64,000 nucleotides of DNA from Telopea speciosissima (taxonomy: Eukaryota; Streptophyta; Magnoliopsida; Proteales; Proteaceae). Made by a program: the position numbers and the translations under genes. The first letter of the stretch is position 1; every line of letters begins with the position of its first letter. The notes under the pieces are model-generated. The model had not been told where the DNA came from. It saw only the letters and a list, made by a program, of their open reading frames with translations, and searched no databases. Positions 34,696 to 46,524 of this stretch are shown here, in pieces. The stretch covers positions 56,974,464-57,038,463 of the forward strand of contig NC_057917.1 in NCBI RefSeq assembly GCF_018873765.1, given 5' to 3'.

Positions 34696-36374
34696 GGGCA
34701 TCTTTGGTATCATTTCTCATTTTCATTTTATGCCAATTTTTCATTTTTTCATGTGTTGGTATCACTTTTGAAACTTGTTTTTATTTAAAATAAATGAAAA
34801 CACCCCCAAGAGTCTATTATGGATTATGGCCACAATCTGAGGTAAAATAGACATTTGGTCGTTAAAATAGAAATGCAAGTCCCTCTTCCTTCTTCTTACA
34901 AAGAGAACTTTGGTTCTATTCATTTTTTGAAACACAGAAGGAAAAGTGGTAATGTTCTCTACCATGATCCCGATTGGTTTATTCCGCACTATCAAAATCA
35001 CCATATCGGAATCACCAGACTCTCGTTTCTCCCTCAGCCATTTTGCCAGATTATCAAAAGGTTGATCGCCATTTATATCATAGACTAGTAACGCACCTCA
35101 TGCTCCTCGATAGTAAGAGCTTGTGATTGCTCTAAATCTGTAAAAAGTTACCCATTCACATCAACTGCTAACCTCTTTCTTTGTATCGGTGTGTGTGTGT
35201 GTGTAACAATAAAGCCTTACAGGATGTAATTCCTAGAGTAACTTTTACAAGTTTACCCAAAACAAAAAAAAACCTTTTACAAGGTTTTCACTCCTTGTTT
35301 TGGGGAAGTGGAACTGGCCTCCATGAATTCTGAATCTACCGTGGAATTGATTAGAATTAGTCTGGAATCAGCTTAAATTGACCTGAACCCTAGGAAAAAC
35401 CCCATTTGGGATTCAGATCCAGCTGATTCTGTTCTGATTCGATTAAAATTGGGGAATTAATTATGATTCTTAAAACCGTGGTTTCACTAATCCAACAAAA
35501 AAACCTCATAATTTAAAGAGTCTAGCCATTTGAAACTTTGTAAAATGATGGGATGAAAAAAAGGAATGGTGATTGTTTCTCAACGCGGCTGAAAATTTGT
35601 AGGTAGGTGGCTTGTCCCCAAGGTCTATTGTTCATGAGTTAAGTTTCAGTCCAAATGGAAGTTGCCAAGTGGGGAAAGAAAAAAGATGGGCAAAAGCACA
35701 AACGTGGTGTCATTTGTCTTCTTACATTCTCTTTTCTTCCGACAGCCTTGTGCGGCTCAGCTAGGTTTAACCCCCCCTTTATCCCTGACCTTCTCTTACC
35801 TCCTAACACTTTTACCCATCTTTGATCCTTCGACTCACTGGAACCCATCTCAATCTCAATCTCATGGAGTGGGACAAACAGTGGACCATTAATAAGAAGA
35901 TAATTGATCCAATATGTCCTAGGCATACGAAGTAGTTGAGAAACAACGCATACTGTAGTAGTTGAAGAACAGCGTGTGATGTTGATTTGGGAACTCTGGT
36001 TCTCTTCATTTTTATTGTCTAAAGTTGATTTGGGAAAGAAAATAGGTGATGAGAGAATTTCTTAACTCATTTGTTCAAAAATGTAATAAAAATTAGGGAG
36101 AATGTTCTCTGTGTTGCAGCGCAGCCTGTGCAGGGGGCAGGGTGGTCATTGCGCCCACTCCCATGTGCTTGGGTGCAAGCTGCGTTGCGGCACAGAGAAT
36201 AGCACCCCTAAAAAACTTTTACACATAGGTAGTTACCAAACTTATTTTTCATTCTACAATCTATTATGTTTGTTGTTATCAAACAGTTTTTCATTTTTTA
36301 TCAAACTGGTTTTTAGTAATGATTTTTTTTTAAATAGGTCAAAATGAAAATAAAAAATGACATCAAAGAGAGCC
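34696..36374. mobile_element. Candidate PIF/Harbinger-type non-autonomous element
   Basis: The left end ggcatctttggtatcattt and the reverse complement of the right end ggctctctttgatgtcatt are similar over roughly 35 bp. Both sides carry taa (34693-34695, 36375-36377), the 3-bp target typical of PIF/Harbinger. The interior (1.68 kb) contains a foldback at 36103-36200 and unclassified open frames such as 35639-35926 on the minus strand (no domain recognised). No transposase was seen. Confidence 0.5.
36103..36200. repeat. Foldback element, second member of the ttctctgtg family
   Basis: The arms 'gttctctgtgttgcagcgcag' and 'ctgcgttgcggcacagaga' are inverted copies around cccactcccatgtgcttggg. 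It is closely similar in plan to 11683-11808. Confidence 0.6.
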
Positions 36375-37325
36375 TAAGTTTCTGGAAAAGTGGTATTAAG
36401 TATTAACCCCACTCTCAAACACCTCTTTTATGTCCTTTTTGTACTATTTGTTTTAAGGCTATGGAGTCATTAAATAAGGACAAAGGCATGTGTTATTACT
36501 GTTATACTGCTATTGAGTGTTTTAACTTCTAAGCAATCAGATTAGAAATTGACAGGCATAACTTCTAAGCAATCAGAAAAGAAATTGAGAGGCATTTTTT
36601 GATGGGTGAGCTTTTCGATTGGAATTGTGATGGTTGAAAGTCCATAGAGCACACAACCATTGTTCAAAATAAATAAATAAATAATAATCCAAAAAAGAAA
36701 AGAACTATCATTGCCATTGGGCAATGGAGCCATGGAAGATCCATACTAAGCTAAACATTACTATTCCATGGCTCCATTTTTGCGTAGCTGAACTTTAGTA
36801 TTTATTTGTCACAAAAACAAGGGTCAGGACGTGCTTTAATATCATGTTCGATTTCTATTGACCAACTAAAAATAATATTTTAATGATTAAAGGAGAAAAA
36901 AAAATCTAAAAGGTCTATGATAAATATACACTTACCAAATTAGTTTTCTCCAATATCTTAGTTTTTGCATTTAAAAGTTTATCATCGTTATTCCTTCTCA
37001 TATTCTAGCGACATACATTTAGATTGAGAAAAGGTAGTAGAAAAAAAGGTGGCAATGTGTAGTTATAACCATAATTCATGCCAACAATGCATGGTGTGTT
37101 TGTATTCCATATTCATAACTAAGGCATGCCTTTTAATAGCTGTTTTAAGTTTTAACAACACATGACTTGCATCTTATGAAGGCAATAAAATTTCTATTTA
37201 TATAATCCTATTTTCTATTAGAAAGGCAAACGTTGCTTTAGATAGGCCGACCTGATAAGCTTATGAGGGTGACTTACCAATTTTTAGCCACACAACGAGA
37301 TGAATAAGACATGACTAGAACAGCA

Positions 37326-37355
<30 letters not shown>
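37326..37355. repeat. (GA)n microsatellite
   Basis: About 14 dinucleotide units are present. The neighbouring stretch 36378-37325 is AT-rich and without a recognisable feature. Confidence 0.9.
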
Positions 37356-37357
<2 letters not shown>

Positions 37358-37383
37358 CCTCAAGCTTGAAATACACCGGCAAG

Positions 37384-38548
37384 TAGGGGTGAAACAAGGC
37401 GGGGTTGGGCAGAACCCTGGGTCCTCTTAGCTTAACTCAAGCCTAACCCAACCTTGAGGTTGGGCTGAGATATCTAACCCAGACCCAACCAACCTTATTG
37501 GGCTAAGCCCAACCAAGCCCAGCCCAATCCGGTCCTGATTGATCCTGATCGAGCCAGGTAGGTCTTGATTCTATGCATTAAAAAAGAAAAGAAAAGAAAA
37601 GAGACACATGATTGGCATCATATCTTGAACATATACAACTTTGCATCCGCATTAAAAAACAAAAGAAAAGAGACACATGATTGGCATCGCATCTTGAACA
37701 CATACAACTTTGCATCACAAATCTAAAGAAAATGAAAGCCTTGGAGAGATGGTTTCTTACAATTTAACCCAAAAAACTTAAAATGTTAAATAGTTTTGTC
37801 AAACTTTCGTTCAATAGACAATTACACTCTAAACTAAGGGTGTTAGTCGATACGGTATCGGGAATCCAATACAATACAAAAGATAGAAAGCAAATATTGA
37901 AATTGTACCATACTAAATACAAACTGTATTTTCAATATCAATACCATACTGACTCGGTACGGTTTGTATTCAGTATTAAAAATGTTTTTTATTCGGTATC
38001 AAATATGGTTCTTTATTCGGTATGGATACAAATATTGTCACAACCAAAATTCATGAAAAATATGGGCAGAAAATCTGCCCATACCAAAGATGTAAGTTAT
38101 AGAATTCCAATATAATATGGAGAAGGGGAAAGAGGAATTCTAGACAAAATTCGATACAAATTCGGTATAGTATAGGGAATTCGGTACGATATCAATACAT
38201 ACCAATGGTTTTGTCTTAGAAACTGATACTGTACCGTACCGAGAGAGATTCTATTTTCCCATACTGAATTTGTACTGGTACAGTTTGTTACGGGTTTATA
38301 CGGTTAGTTTTGGTTCGAAATTGACACCCTTACTCTAAACAAAAATTTTAAAAAGTTTGCATAACCTAACACCAGACTGAGTCAGGCTTTGCCTAAGGCA
38401 TCAACCTTGACCTGATCCAACACGACCCAAGGCTTGAAAATTTCAATTGTAAACCGTGCTCAGGGTTGAAAAATCCAACCCAAACCCTGTTAAGGCTCAA
38501 GACAAGTCAGGGCGGGGTCAGGCTGAGGAAACCAAACTTGCACCCCTA
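37384..38548. mobile_element. Outer hAT-like MITE hosting a second MITE
   Basis: The left end taggggtgaaac and right end gcacccctA (reverse complement taggggtgc) form short inverted termini. The flanks ccggcaag / ccgaccaag are only approximately duplicated. The interior is rich in GCCCAACC/GGTTGGGC motifs, including two similar 'acatgattggcatc' blocks (37606 and 37676). The hAT MITE at 37835-38332 is inserted within it. Confidence 0.55.
37835..38332. mobile_element. hAT-type MITE with 8-bp target duplication
   Basis: Left terminus taagggtgttag; right terminus as reverse complement taagggtgtcaa. The exact duplication ctctaaac is at 37827-37834 and 38333-38340. The interior is dominated by reiterated GGTACGGT/ATTCGGTAT motifs. 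No protein is encoded. Confidence 0.85.
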
Positions 38549-38551
38549 CCG

Positions 38552-39479
38552 ACCAAGGTTCTAAAACTCGGGTTTCGATTAGGTTTTGACCAGCCAGAAA
38601 CCAAGTTTGTCTCGGTTTCGACCATATCTCGGTCGAAACCTAGGACTTTCTCCAGGCTAACTCGAACATTGGTTTCGAGGCCCAAAAGTTATTTTTTTGC
38701 CCTGATTCTTGTTGTGCTACCTATTTTTGACATTTTAAACCCAATCCATGCATTAGTTTCACATAGAGAACACTGAAAATATTACTTGTGGTTTTGATCC
38801 AAGTTTGATATTGTATATTATTCTTGGACATGGTATCGAATAAGGTTTGACGGTAACATAATTCCTTCAATATAAATGAGATTTAACCAATCTTGGATTT
38901 GTTAGAAAGCTTTGTTTTGATAGCTTTCCAACAAGTCCAAGATTGCTTAAATCTGATTTATATTGAAGGAGTTATGTTCCGGTCAAACTTAATTTGGTGT
39001 GCACGAATGCTGTCAAAATCGCTCTGAATGATAATATTTTTTTGGACATCAATACAAATGAATATTTTACCGCACTTTTGGTTTTTAGCAATGTTTTACC
39101 ATATTAAGATTTATGGAATTTTTAGATTTGAGAAAACCCCCAGCATTAGAAAGTTGAAAATTGCACCTACCATCGAAAATCCAGTTTTTGTTTTTGATCT
39201 GGGGGGTTGATTTTTTTTTTCTTTTGGAATTTTATTTTTTAACTATTTTTATTGGATTCAAATAGAGGAATATTTGGTTATATATTAGACATAACTAAGT
39301 GTCTGTCCTAGTTTCGAGCCAAGTTTCGATGGGCATATGTGTCAAAACCAGTCGAAACCATCGAAATCCGGTCGAATCCTGGAATTTTATAATATCCCCC
39401 TTCAACTCGTCTCAGAAACCTGTGAAACCAAGTTAACTCGGGGGTTTCGACAGGTTTCAGTCGAGTTTTTCTTCCATGC
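38552..39479. repeat. TTTCGA-rich inverted-terminus repeat
   Basis: The left end (aaggttctaaaactcggg) mirrors the right end (cgagtttttcttccatgct read in reverse) and closely matches the left end of the element at 57319-58106. The interior is rich in 'ggtttcgacc' and 'gtcgaaacc' motifs. A 38-bp near-perfect inverted pair lies at about 38850-38990 (ccttcaatataaatgagatt versus aatctgatttatattgaagg). Confidence 0.55.
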
Positions 39480-40066
39480 TTAGGATCATCTCCCAGAAGG
39501 GTTTAAGGTATCGGTATTGGTATTGGTATGGATATGGGGATCAGATATCAGGGGATCCATATTGGTTTCACTAACCGTCGATCCCATATCGGTGGAACAA
39601 TACGGATTAGGGATAAAATTGTTCAATTCGTGTCGATCAGTACTGGTGTTGTATCGATTTCTAGGATGGTCAATACTTGATCCTGGAAATTGATATGGGA
39701 TGTTAAATGATTTGGCGATAGGATTAGGTCCATCAAATTTGTGTTTGAGAAAGAGGTTGTCAATGTAGTTATTGTTTAGGTAGGATTTGATGAATGTAGC
39801 ATAACACAAATTTTAAAATACATGGGTGAATTAGTGAAAAATTTTAGTCAAGAAGAAAAGATTATTATAAGGGTGATCTGAATGAACATATATGGAAAGA
39901 TCGTGGAGACGATGAAGCTGTACATGGAGGATAGATATGGTTTTGGAGAGAGGAATGAGGGGAACTTGAGTTTTAGATTTTGCTATGACTTGTAATTTAT
40001 CCATTATAAACACCTACTTTGAAAAGAGAGACGAGCGTTTAGACCACCCGCCATAGGATGCAGAAC

Positions 40067-40232
40067 GTCTACGGCGCAACTGCCCATCCTGCTTGTGCTG
40101 CAAAGATATAGGGCCGGACGCAAAGACCGTCGTACCCCCACTCGGGCAAGGTGCTTGGGCAGGGGTAGGACGATCTTTGCGCGTGGCCCTGTGTCTACAC
40201 AGCACAGGTAGGACGGGCAGCTGCGCCGTAGA
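40067..40232. repeat. GC-rich foldback element
   Basis: The arms 'gtctacggcgcaactgcccat' and its near reverse complement enclose cccactcgggcaaggtgcttg. It belongs to the same plan as 13233-13424. Confidence 0.6.
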
Positions 40233-40363
40233 TGATCCAAATCCCCCGCCATAAGGTTGCTGTGACCATTAATTAAACAAAAAGCATTAAATAGTTTTAT
40301 GATGGGGTTTAAACCAGTGAGCATCTTTCCATTATTATCTCTAACTCTTTTTAGTTTTCAGGC

Positions 40364-40530
40364 TATTGACCAATATAGCCGTTACCATTCTAGTAACGCG
40401 TTATATTGGCTATCCTCAGTTACCTTATTTGTATAAACCTCTTACCATTAACCACCACATGTGATAATAGAAACCTTCTATTATTATCACATGTAGGATA
40501 TAGCAACTTCCATCCTTATCACATGTACAT
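40364..40530 (+). repeat. Truncated 5' LTR of Copia element 2
   Basis: It matches 43124-43290. It lacks the first two LTR bases (starts tattgacc rather than tgtattgacc) and everything after acatgtacat, including roughly the last 104 bp. Confidence 0.88.
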
Positions 40531-41608
40531 TGCAGAAACCTTCTCTCGGAGTTTATTTCCTCTTGATTTGATTCATAGTGATGTTTGGGGTCCATCCCCC
40601 ACCCCTTCCCCCGCTGGACACCATTATTTTGTAATTTTTGTGGACAACTATTCTAAGTTTATTTGGTTTTACCCTATGATTCGTAAATTTGATGTTTTTC
40701 CTTTGTTTAAAGAATTCCAACAATTGGTTGAAAGACAATTTTCACGCAAAATAAAGTCAGTCCAAATAGATTGGGGAGGGGAATTGCGCTCTCTTTCTTC
40801 TTATTTTAAGAACATTGGGATTTCCCACCGTGTCTCTGCGCCTCACACTCATAAGCAACAGGGCGCGGTGGAACGTCGCCACCGTCATATTGTGGAAACA
40901 GGACTCTTTCTTCTTACATATAGCTCCGTTCCATGCACTTACTGGCACTATGCCTTTGAGTTTGCTGTATTTTTGATCAATAGGTTACCATCTTGGGTTT
41001 CCAATGATGTGTCCCCATATCAGCTGCTGTTCCATCGTCCACCGGATTATTCATTCTTACGAGTGTTTGGATGCCTGTGTTTTCCCTATCTCCGACCATA
41101 TAATGTTCACAAAATTGATTTTCGCTCTGCTCCTTGCGTGTTCCTTGGTTGCAGCCCTAACCACCTTGCTTATCGCTGCCTTGACCGTTCGTCCAATCAA
41201 ATTCGATATGTTCGTCATGTTCGTTTCTCTGAGGATGTCTTTCCCTTTGCTTCCTCTTCCACCCCATCGCCATCGTCCCTTCCACCATTGTCCTACCCAT
41301 GGGCTAGTGCTCCCACTGTGATTCCCCAACCTGCTAGGGTACCTTACCAAAACCGCACCATTCCCCTCCCCGCCACACCACCACCAGCACCATTACCATC
41401 ACCATCTCCTCCTACGTCACCACCACTGTCCCCATCCCCACCACCATTACGCCCCGCTCCATCTGGGTCCCCATCCTCCCAACCCACACGAACTAGAACC
41501 CTGGCCGATCTCTACAGGGTCACCCAACCGATCGCCAACCTCCACACCATTGCATTGATCGAATCACCCCAACCCTTACTGATTCTACTTGTTTTTCTCA
41601 GGCGGTAA
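40531..41608 (+). pseudogene. Copia 2 integrase (N-terminally deleted)
   Basis: Coding begins inside integrase just before Leu-Ile-His-Ser-Asp-Val-Trp-Gly-Pro (catalytic Asp 1). It continues through Ile-Asp-Trp-Gly-Gly-Glu and Gly-Ala-Val-Glu-Arg-Arg (catalytic Glu), then Gly-Cys-Leu-Cys-Phe-Pro, a Pro/Ser-rich linker of about 100 residues and the start of RT. The frame ends at 41608; RT continues in another frame. The open frame extends upstream into LTR sequence, but that part is not element protein. Confidence 0.85.
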
Positions 41609-43116
41609 AATTCCAGGAATGGTGGACAGCGATGGTAGATGAATTTAATGCGCTTTTTCGCAATGGTACTTGGTCCTTGGTTCTCCACTCCCCCACCATG
41701 AATCTTGTGGACTGCAAGTGGGTGTATCGTGTGAAACGCAAGGCAGACGGGTCTCTTGAGCGTTACAAAGCGCGTTTGGTTGCAAAGGGGTTTCATCAAC
41801 AGGAGGGAGTTGACTACAGTGAGACATTCAGCTTTGTCGTCAAACAACCCACCATTCGGACTGTCATTGCCTTTGCTGTATCTAATGGGTGGCCCATACG
41901 GCAGTTAGACGTACAGGATGCATTCCTCCATGGGGAATTGAATGAGGAGGTATACATGGTACAACCACCTAGTTTTGAAGATAAATCCAAGCCCAATCAT
42001 GTGTGTCGGTTTCATCGCTTTTTGTATGGTCTTAAACAGGCTCCCAGGGCTTGGTTTCAGAGATTGACTACTTTTTTACTTGGCTTTGGATTCACTGCCT
42101 CGAAGACGGACACATCACTGTTTATTTTTCGTAGAGGCCGATCCCTTATGTATGTCTTGATCTATGTGGATGATATTTTGGTGACTGGAAACTCTTCTTC
42201 ACAGGTACAGGCGCTGCTCTCTAGCTTGGCCACTGAATTCTCAATCAAGGACCTAGGCCCACTGCACTTCTTCTTAGGTGTTGAGGCCACCCCTAGGCGC
42301 AATGGCCTGCTTCTTACTCAAACACGTTATATTAATGATTTGCAACGGGCTGGTATGTCTGATTGCAAGCCCATATTGACTCTGATTGCTACAAGCACCA
42401 AGCCTTCACATGCAGGGGGTGTGGCTTTCAATAATCCCAGTCACTACTGCTCCATTGTGGGAGCCTTACAGTATGTTACATTGACCCGTCCTAATGTCGC
42501 GTTTGCAGTAAATAGAGTCTGTCAGACCATGCATGCTCCCACTGATGATGATTGGAGTTTAGTGAAATGGATCTTACGTTACCTCAAAGGTACTGCTACA
42601 TCTGGTCTTCTGTTTGACCGATCGCCCTCTTTCACACTCCAGGCATTTTCTGATGCAGACTGAGCAGGCAGCCCTAATGATAGACGATCCACAGGGGGCT
42701 ATGCAATTTTCTTAGGCCCAAACCTCATTTTGTGGCATTCTAGAAAGCAGAAAACAGTATCTCGCTCATCGACCGAATTTGAATACAAGGCCCTGGCCAA
42801 TGCTGCAGTTGAACTTATCTGGCTTCAATCTCTATTCAAGGAACTCGGCCTCCCTCAGACTGCAGCACCCATACTGTGGTGTGACAATATAGACGCTACA
42901 TATCTGTCAGCAAACCTGGTTTTCCATGCACGCAGAAAGCATGTGGAAATCGATTTTCACTTCGTTCGTGAACATGTTGCCCAAAAACAACTTCAGGTTC
43001 AATTCATCTCAACCACGGACCAAATAGCTGATATATTGACCAAGGCTCTGCCAAAGGCGTGCTTCCAATTCATGCGGGATAAGCTAAAGATCCGATGCTC
43101 GGAATCTTCATCTTGA
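41609..43116 (+). pseudogene. Copia 2 reverse transcriptase and RNase H
   Basis: The region opens with Phe-Gln-Glu-Trp-Trp-Thr-Ala-Met, then Cys-Lys-Trp-Val-Tyr and Lys-Ala-Arg-Leu-Val-Ala-Lys-Gly. Next are Gln-Leu-Asp-Val-Gln-Asp-Ala-Phe-Leu-His-Gly and catalytic Tyr-Val-Asp-Asp near 42168. One TGA at 42661-42663 (after Asp-Ala-Asp) separates the RNase H start from its body (Ser-Ser-Thr-Glu-Phe-Glu-Tyr, Trp-Cys-Asp-Asn). With only this stop and one frame change at about 41609, the copy is little decayed. Confidence 0.87.
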
Positions 43117-43121
43117 GGGGG

Positions 43122-43394
43122 TGTATTGACCAATATAGCCGTTACCATTCCAGTAACGTGCTATATTGGCTATCCTCAGTTACCTTATTTGTATAAACCT
43201 CTTACCATTAACCACCACATGTGATAATAGAAACCTTCTATTATTATCACATGTAGGATATAGCAACTTCCATCCTTATCACATGTACATCTCATATAGG
43301 ATTCTAACCCTAATGGGTCACCTTGTATTTATATATATACTACTCTTGTAACGATTGGATATTAGGAATACAAATACAACCTATTATCACAACA
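43122..43394 (+). repeat. Complete 3' LTR of Copia element 2
   Basis: 273 bp, starts TGTATTGACC and ends CACAACA. It is preceded by the polypurine run at 43113-43121 and followed by target duplication caggc. An inverted pair around 43126-43160 (ccaatatagccgttacc / gctatattgg) could form a stem. Confidence 0.9.
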
Positions 43395-43738
43395 CAGGCC
43401 AAAGAGATTCTCCGAAACAAGTGCCGAATCATCCCAAGAACCCATCGGGAAGCTCGGATATATGTAACATCGATTGCCGCCGTTGCTGTTTCCCAAGCTC
43501 CCATCATCTGGGCTATTAGCTCCGATGCTTTCCTTCCCAATTTCAAAGATCTGCGACACTAGCCCCTGGAAGAAGGTGGCCTAGATGACAAATTTATTTG
43601 ATTCTTCAACCAGCCCGTTGCTGGAGCTGCTTCTCTATTAGTAGCATTCCCCGCACTGAAATTCCCCACTTCCTTCATTAAACCGTAGCCTTCTATTTGC
43701 TAAAAACTTTTTAGTAATTCATTGTTTAAACCATTAAT

Positions 43739-43748
43739 GGTGTGTGTG

Positions 43749-43795
<47 letters not shown>
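43739..43795. repeat. Compound (GT)n(GA)n microsatellite
   Basis: A short GT run passes directly into about 22 GA units. The surrounding region 43400-44000 has no recognisable gene. Confidence 0.9.
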
Positions 43796-43797
<2 letters not shown>

Positions 43798-44004
43798 TTT
43801 GTCCATATAGTAACATATGCAGCAACAGAAGAACATCACATCACTCGGAGAAGAATGAGATGAACAATGATACACTGGAGAAGAGAGAATGGTAGGGTTT
43901 GTCCAAACCTCCTTCCAAATGTTACAACTCCTATGGGTAAAATGAATCAACGATTGTCATTTGATATAATAAATCTATGGCTGTTATTTGTGGGTGGTGA
44001 GTTT

Positions 44005-44415
44005 GGACACCAATGATCGTATTATAGCTGACTTGGGAGTTGCCCTGGTCAATAACAAGTTCCAAGAGAGTTGTTTAAGGTGGTATGATCATGTCCAACA
44101 GAAGCTTAGGAATTCTATTATTAAGGAGGAATCATATCATTATTCTTTACTGGGGCATCTCTAGGCCTAAAATGACAATATGAGAAGTTGTGAGGAAGTA
44201 CATGCATAGTCTAAGTCTTGTTCCAGGACTATGCCTTTTCCTCCTACCTACTCTTTTATCTTCCATCTTTCATTTTTCCTTTATTTCCCATCTTTCACTT
44301 GTCATTTTCCATTTTCTTCTCTTACCTCTTTTCTCATATTTTCATTCTTTTTTTCCTTATCTTGTTTTGTTTAAATCCATGTAGTCGACCCCATTAAATT
44401 GGAATAAGGCTGAGT
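44005..44415 (+). mobile_element. RTE-type LINE 3' end
   Basis: Decayed coding for the RTE reverse-transcriptase C-terminus is visible: Ile-Ala-Asp-Leu-Gly-Val-Ala-Leu-Val, then Leu-Arg-Trp-Tyr-Asp-His-Val-Gln, then Val-Arg-Lys-Tyr-Met-His. A CT-rich 3' UTR and the conserved 'atccatgtagtcgacc...ggctgagttt' end follow. Stops and indels are present. Confidence 0.65.
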
Positions 44416-45510
44416 TTGCATGAAAGTGTGACCAACATAAGGTATCTGAATTACATAAATTAGACAACCGAGTAGTGGAAATCAACCAACTTGTCTGACA
44501 CACACAAGACAAGCACCTCCGAGCTAAGGAATCAGCCACACTATTAATCTCACTAGGAAAATGGTAAAATGAGCAATCTCTTAAATAAGTGGCAAGATGT
44601 TTACTATCCTGTAGGACACTAATCATCTCAACCGAAGGGGTTTACGGTTCGAGATTGAGAAGTAACACGAGATCCTTACAAAGCAACCCTACTCTCAAAG
44701 CTAAGGCTACACCTTAAAGAGCTGAGGAGAAGGAAGCAGACACCAAAACTGTCCCAATAGAGCCCCTCAACTATTTTGGATTACAAATTAAGGCCTCCCT
44801 TTTCCTACCTTAGAGAAGCATCGGAGGACGTTGTGCTTGAATGAAGGAGGGTTTGGAGGAGTCCAGGGTTGCTAAGACCCCGATGAACGAGTAGCGGGTA
44901 AAGAGTCCCTAGCCGAACCAGATGTTGACAGAACTCCTGAAAATTGAACTTCTGTCTGTTGTCTGATTTCCACAGGAGACCATTTGGTGCATTTAAACAC
45001 TAAATCATTCTGAGCCTTGGCAGGAGGACCACCATATAATGGATGCCAATCTCGTAACTTCCTGTCCAACATGCTTATCGGAAGAGAAAAAGGTTTCCCA
45101 ATTCTGTATGAGTTGAGGCATTGAGAATCGGAGTAGGGGGGGGGGGGGGGAGTCAAAAGAAAAGCGAGAGCCAAACAAGACTGCTCAGGTGAAATGGCAA
45201 TCCAAAAGATTATGATCTACTGATTCTGCAGCTTCCCCACAACGTTGGCAAAGTGGATCGATGAGTGCCTGTCTTTTCATAAGGCACACCTCCACAGCGA
45301 GTCCATTCACATAGGCTCGCCGTATAAAACTTCAGATCTTTGACACTGTATTACAAGACCAAATCCTCTTCCGAACTCCTTTAGGGATGTGACATTGTAA
45401 CCTATTAGTGGAAGTGGATGCTGAAGTGGTCTCTTTGCAATCAATCTAGTTACAAAGAAAGTGATATGCAGATTTGGTCGGTTAAATTCCATTTTTAACT
45501 CCACCCCAAC
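44416..45510 (-). pseudogene. L1-type LINE ORF2 C-terminus, degenerate
   Basis: On the minus strand, in fragments in different frames: a zf-RVT region near 45170-45330 (Cys-Gln-Arg-Cys-Gly-Glu-Ala, then His-Asn-Leu-Leu-Asp-Cys), a linker (Trp-His-Pro-Leu-Tyr, Cys-Thr-Lys-Trp-Ser-Pro) at 44872-45174, and the RNase H end (His-Phe-Pro-Ser-Glu-Ile-Asn-Ser-Val-Ala-Asp-Ser-Leu-Ala) near 44520. A G-run at 45136-45149 falls inside it. Non-functional. Confidence 0.6.
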
Positions 45511-45608
45511 TTCAGAAGTGGTCTCTTTGCTATCAATTTGGTTACAAAGAAACTGATATGCAGACTTGGCAGGGTAAATTCTATTTTTAACTCCACCCCA
45601 ACTTCAGA
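45422..45608. repeat. Tandem duplication, about 92-bp unit
   Basis: Two consecutive copies of a unit from 'gaagtggtctctttgc' to 'ccaccccaacttca' differ at a handful of sites. Confidence 0.75.
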
Positions 45609-46068
45609 ATCCGATTGAGGAAAAAAGCCCAATTTAATCTTCTTGGTAGCAATTTTGTCTTTTGGGTAAAACTATAATTGGAAAACCAAGTTTTTAGACT
45701 CAAGTCGTCTTTTAGAAAACCTCATGACAAGGTCCAGTCAAACCTAATCAGGGCGACTCATGTTTTTCTTATTTTTCTAATTTTTAAAATTATATAAATT
45801 AATAAAAATTCAAAAAATAATACAAAAAAAATATAGGGGAAAAAAACGCATCATAAACTTGTACTTCATTGGAAAGTTTGGTAGAAATTTCTTGAAGCTT
45901 CTACTGTGTACGTTACAAGTTCAATGTTCCTCTGAATTTTTTTGTTTATATTAAATGAATAGTGGTTCATTAATTGGAAAGCAACGATGGAACCCTTTTC
46001 CTCATCCCCACCCCCAAAAAAGAGGCGAAGGTTCATTCATGGGGACCAATGTGACTAATTAAATAGAC

Positions 46069-46524
46069 ATGTATTCTTATTGTAGTATAAGTTCTATGCA
46101 TGTCCATTTCGTACATTGTTCAATTCAGGAATATTTTGATCAATTAGACAGAAGAGAGGGATGTGTCACATGTTGTGCATCTTCTATGAATTATGGTGCT
46201 GTAGGGTCAGCACAAGAAGCCGAGTTACGAGGGCTACAAGAAAGGCTCCAACAAGCACTTCCATTGGCAGGACAACAAATGAATGTGTGGACTGATTCGC
46301 AGGAGATCGGGAATTGGCTTACCTCCCCGAAAGAACATCCTTGGCCTTATGAAATTTTTACATGGTTGCATGACATTTCTTTTCTCATTTCAAGAATTGG
46401 GTCTGTACATATTTTAAAACAACCTAGATCTTTTATTGCCCCTGTTGATAGGCTTGCTAAATTTGCTAGGATTAACTCAGTCTCTTCCAACTGTTTGGAA
46501 AACAATGTTACCTTTATGTTCTAA
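46069..46524 (+). pseudogene. LINE-type RNase H fragment
   Basis: The 151-residue frame contains an RNase H-like core in its second half: Ala-Gln-Glu-Ala-Glu-Leu-Arg-Gly-Leu, Trp-Thr-Asp-Ser-Gln-Glu, and a late Val-Asp-Arg-Leu-Ala-Lys-Phe-Ala. The Glu, a middle Asp and a final Asp are in place. The first Asp strand is not evident. It is an isolated fragment, not an intact gene. From 46525 to 48125 there are only AT-rich sequence and a short duplicated phrase ('gaaatgaggatgttgaagc' at about 46810 and 47258). Confidence 0.5.

Larger units (their letters stand above)
40364..43394 (+). mobile_element. Ty1/Copia element 2, large internal deletion, young
   Basis: The target duplication caggc is present at 40359-40363 and 43395-43399. 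The 5' LTR is cut at 40530 and fused directly to mid-integrase sequence, so the rest of the LTR, the primer site, gag, protease and the HHCC part of integrase are missing. RT and RNase H follow, then a polypurine run ttgaggggg and the complete 3' LTR. Over the shared 167 bp the LTRs differ at three substitutions plus a 2-bp gap, consistent with a recent insertion. It is a distinct family from Copia element 1. Confidence 0.9.

Noticed and set aside
35639-35926. Minus-strand open frame of 95 residues
   Set aside because: No recognisable domain, no splice or promoter context, and it falls inside a repeat.
43400-43562. A conserved protein-coding exon next to Copia element 2
   Set aside because: Both strands are open but no family is recognisable and no splice structure is apparent.
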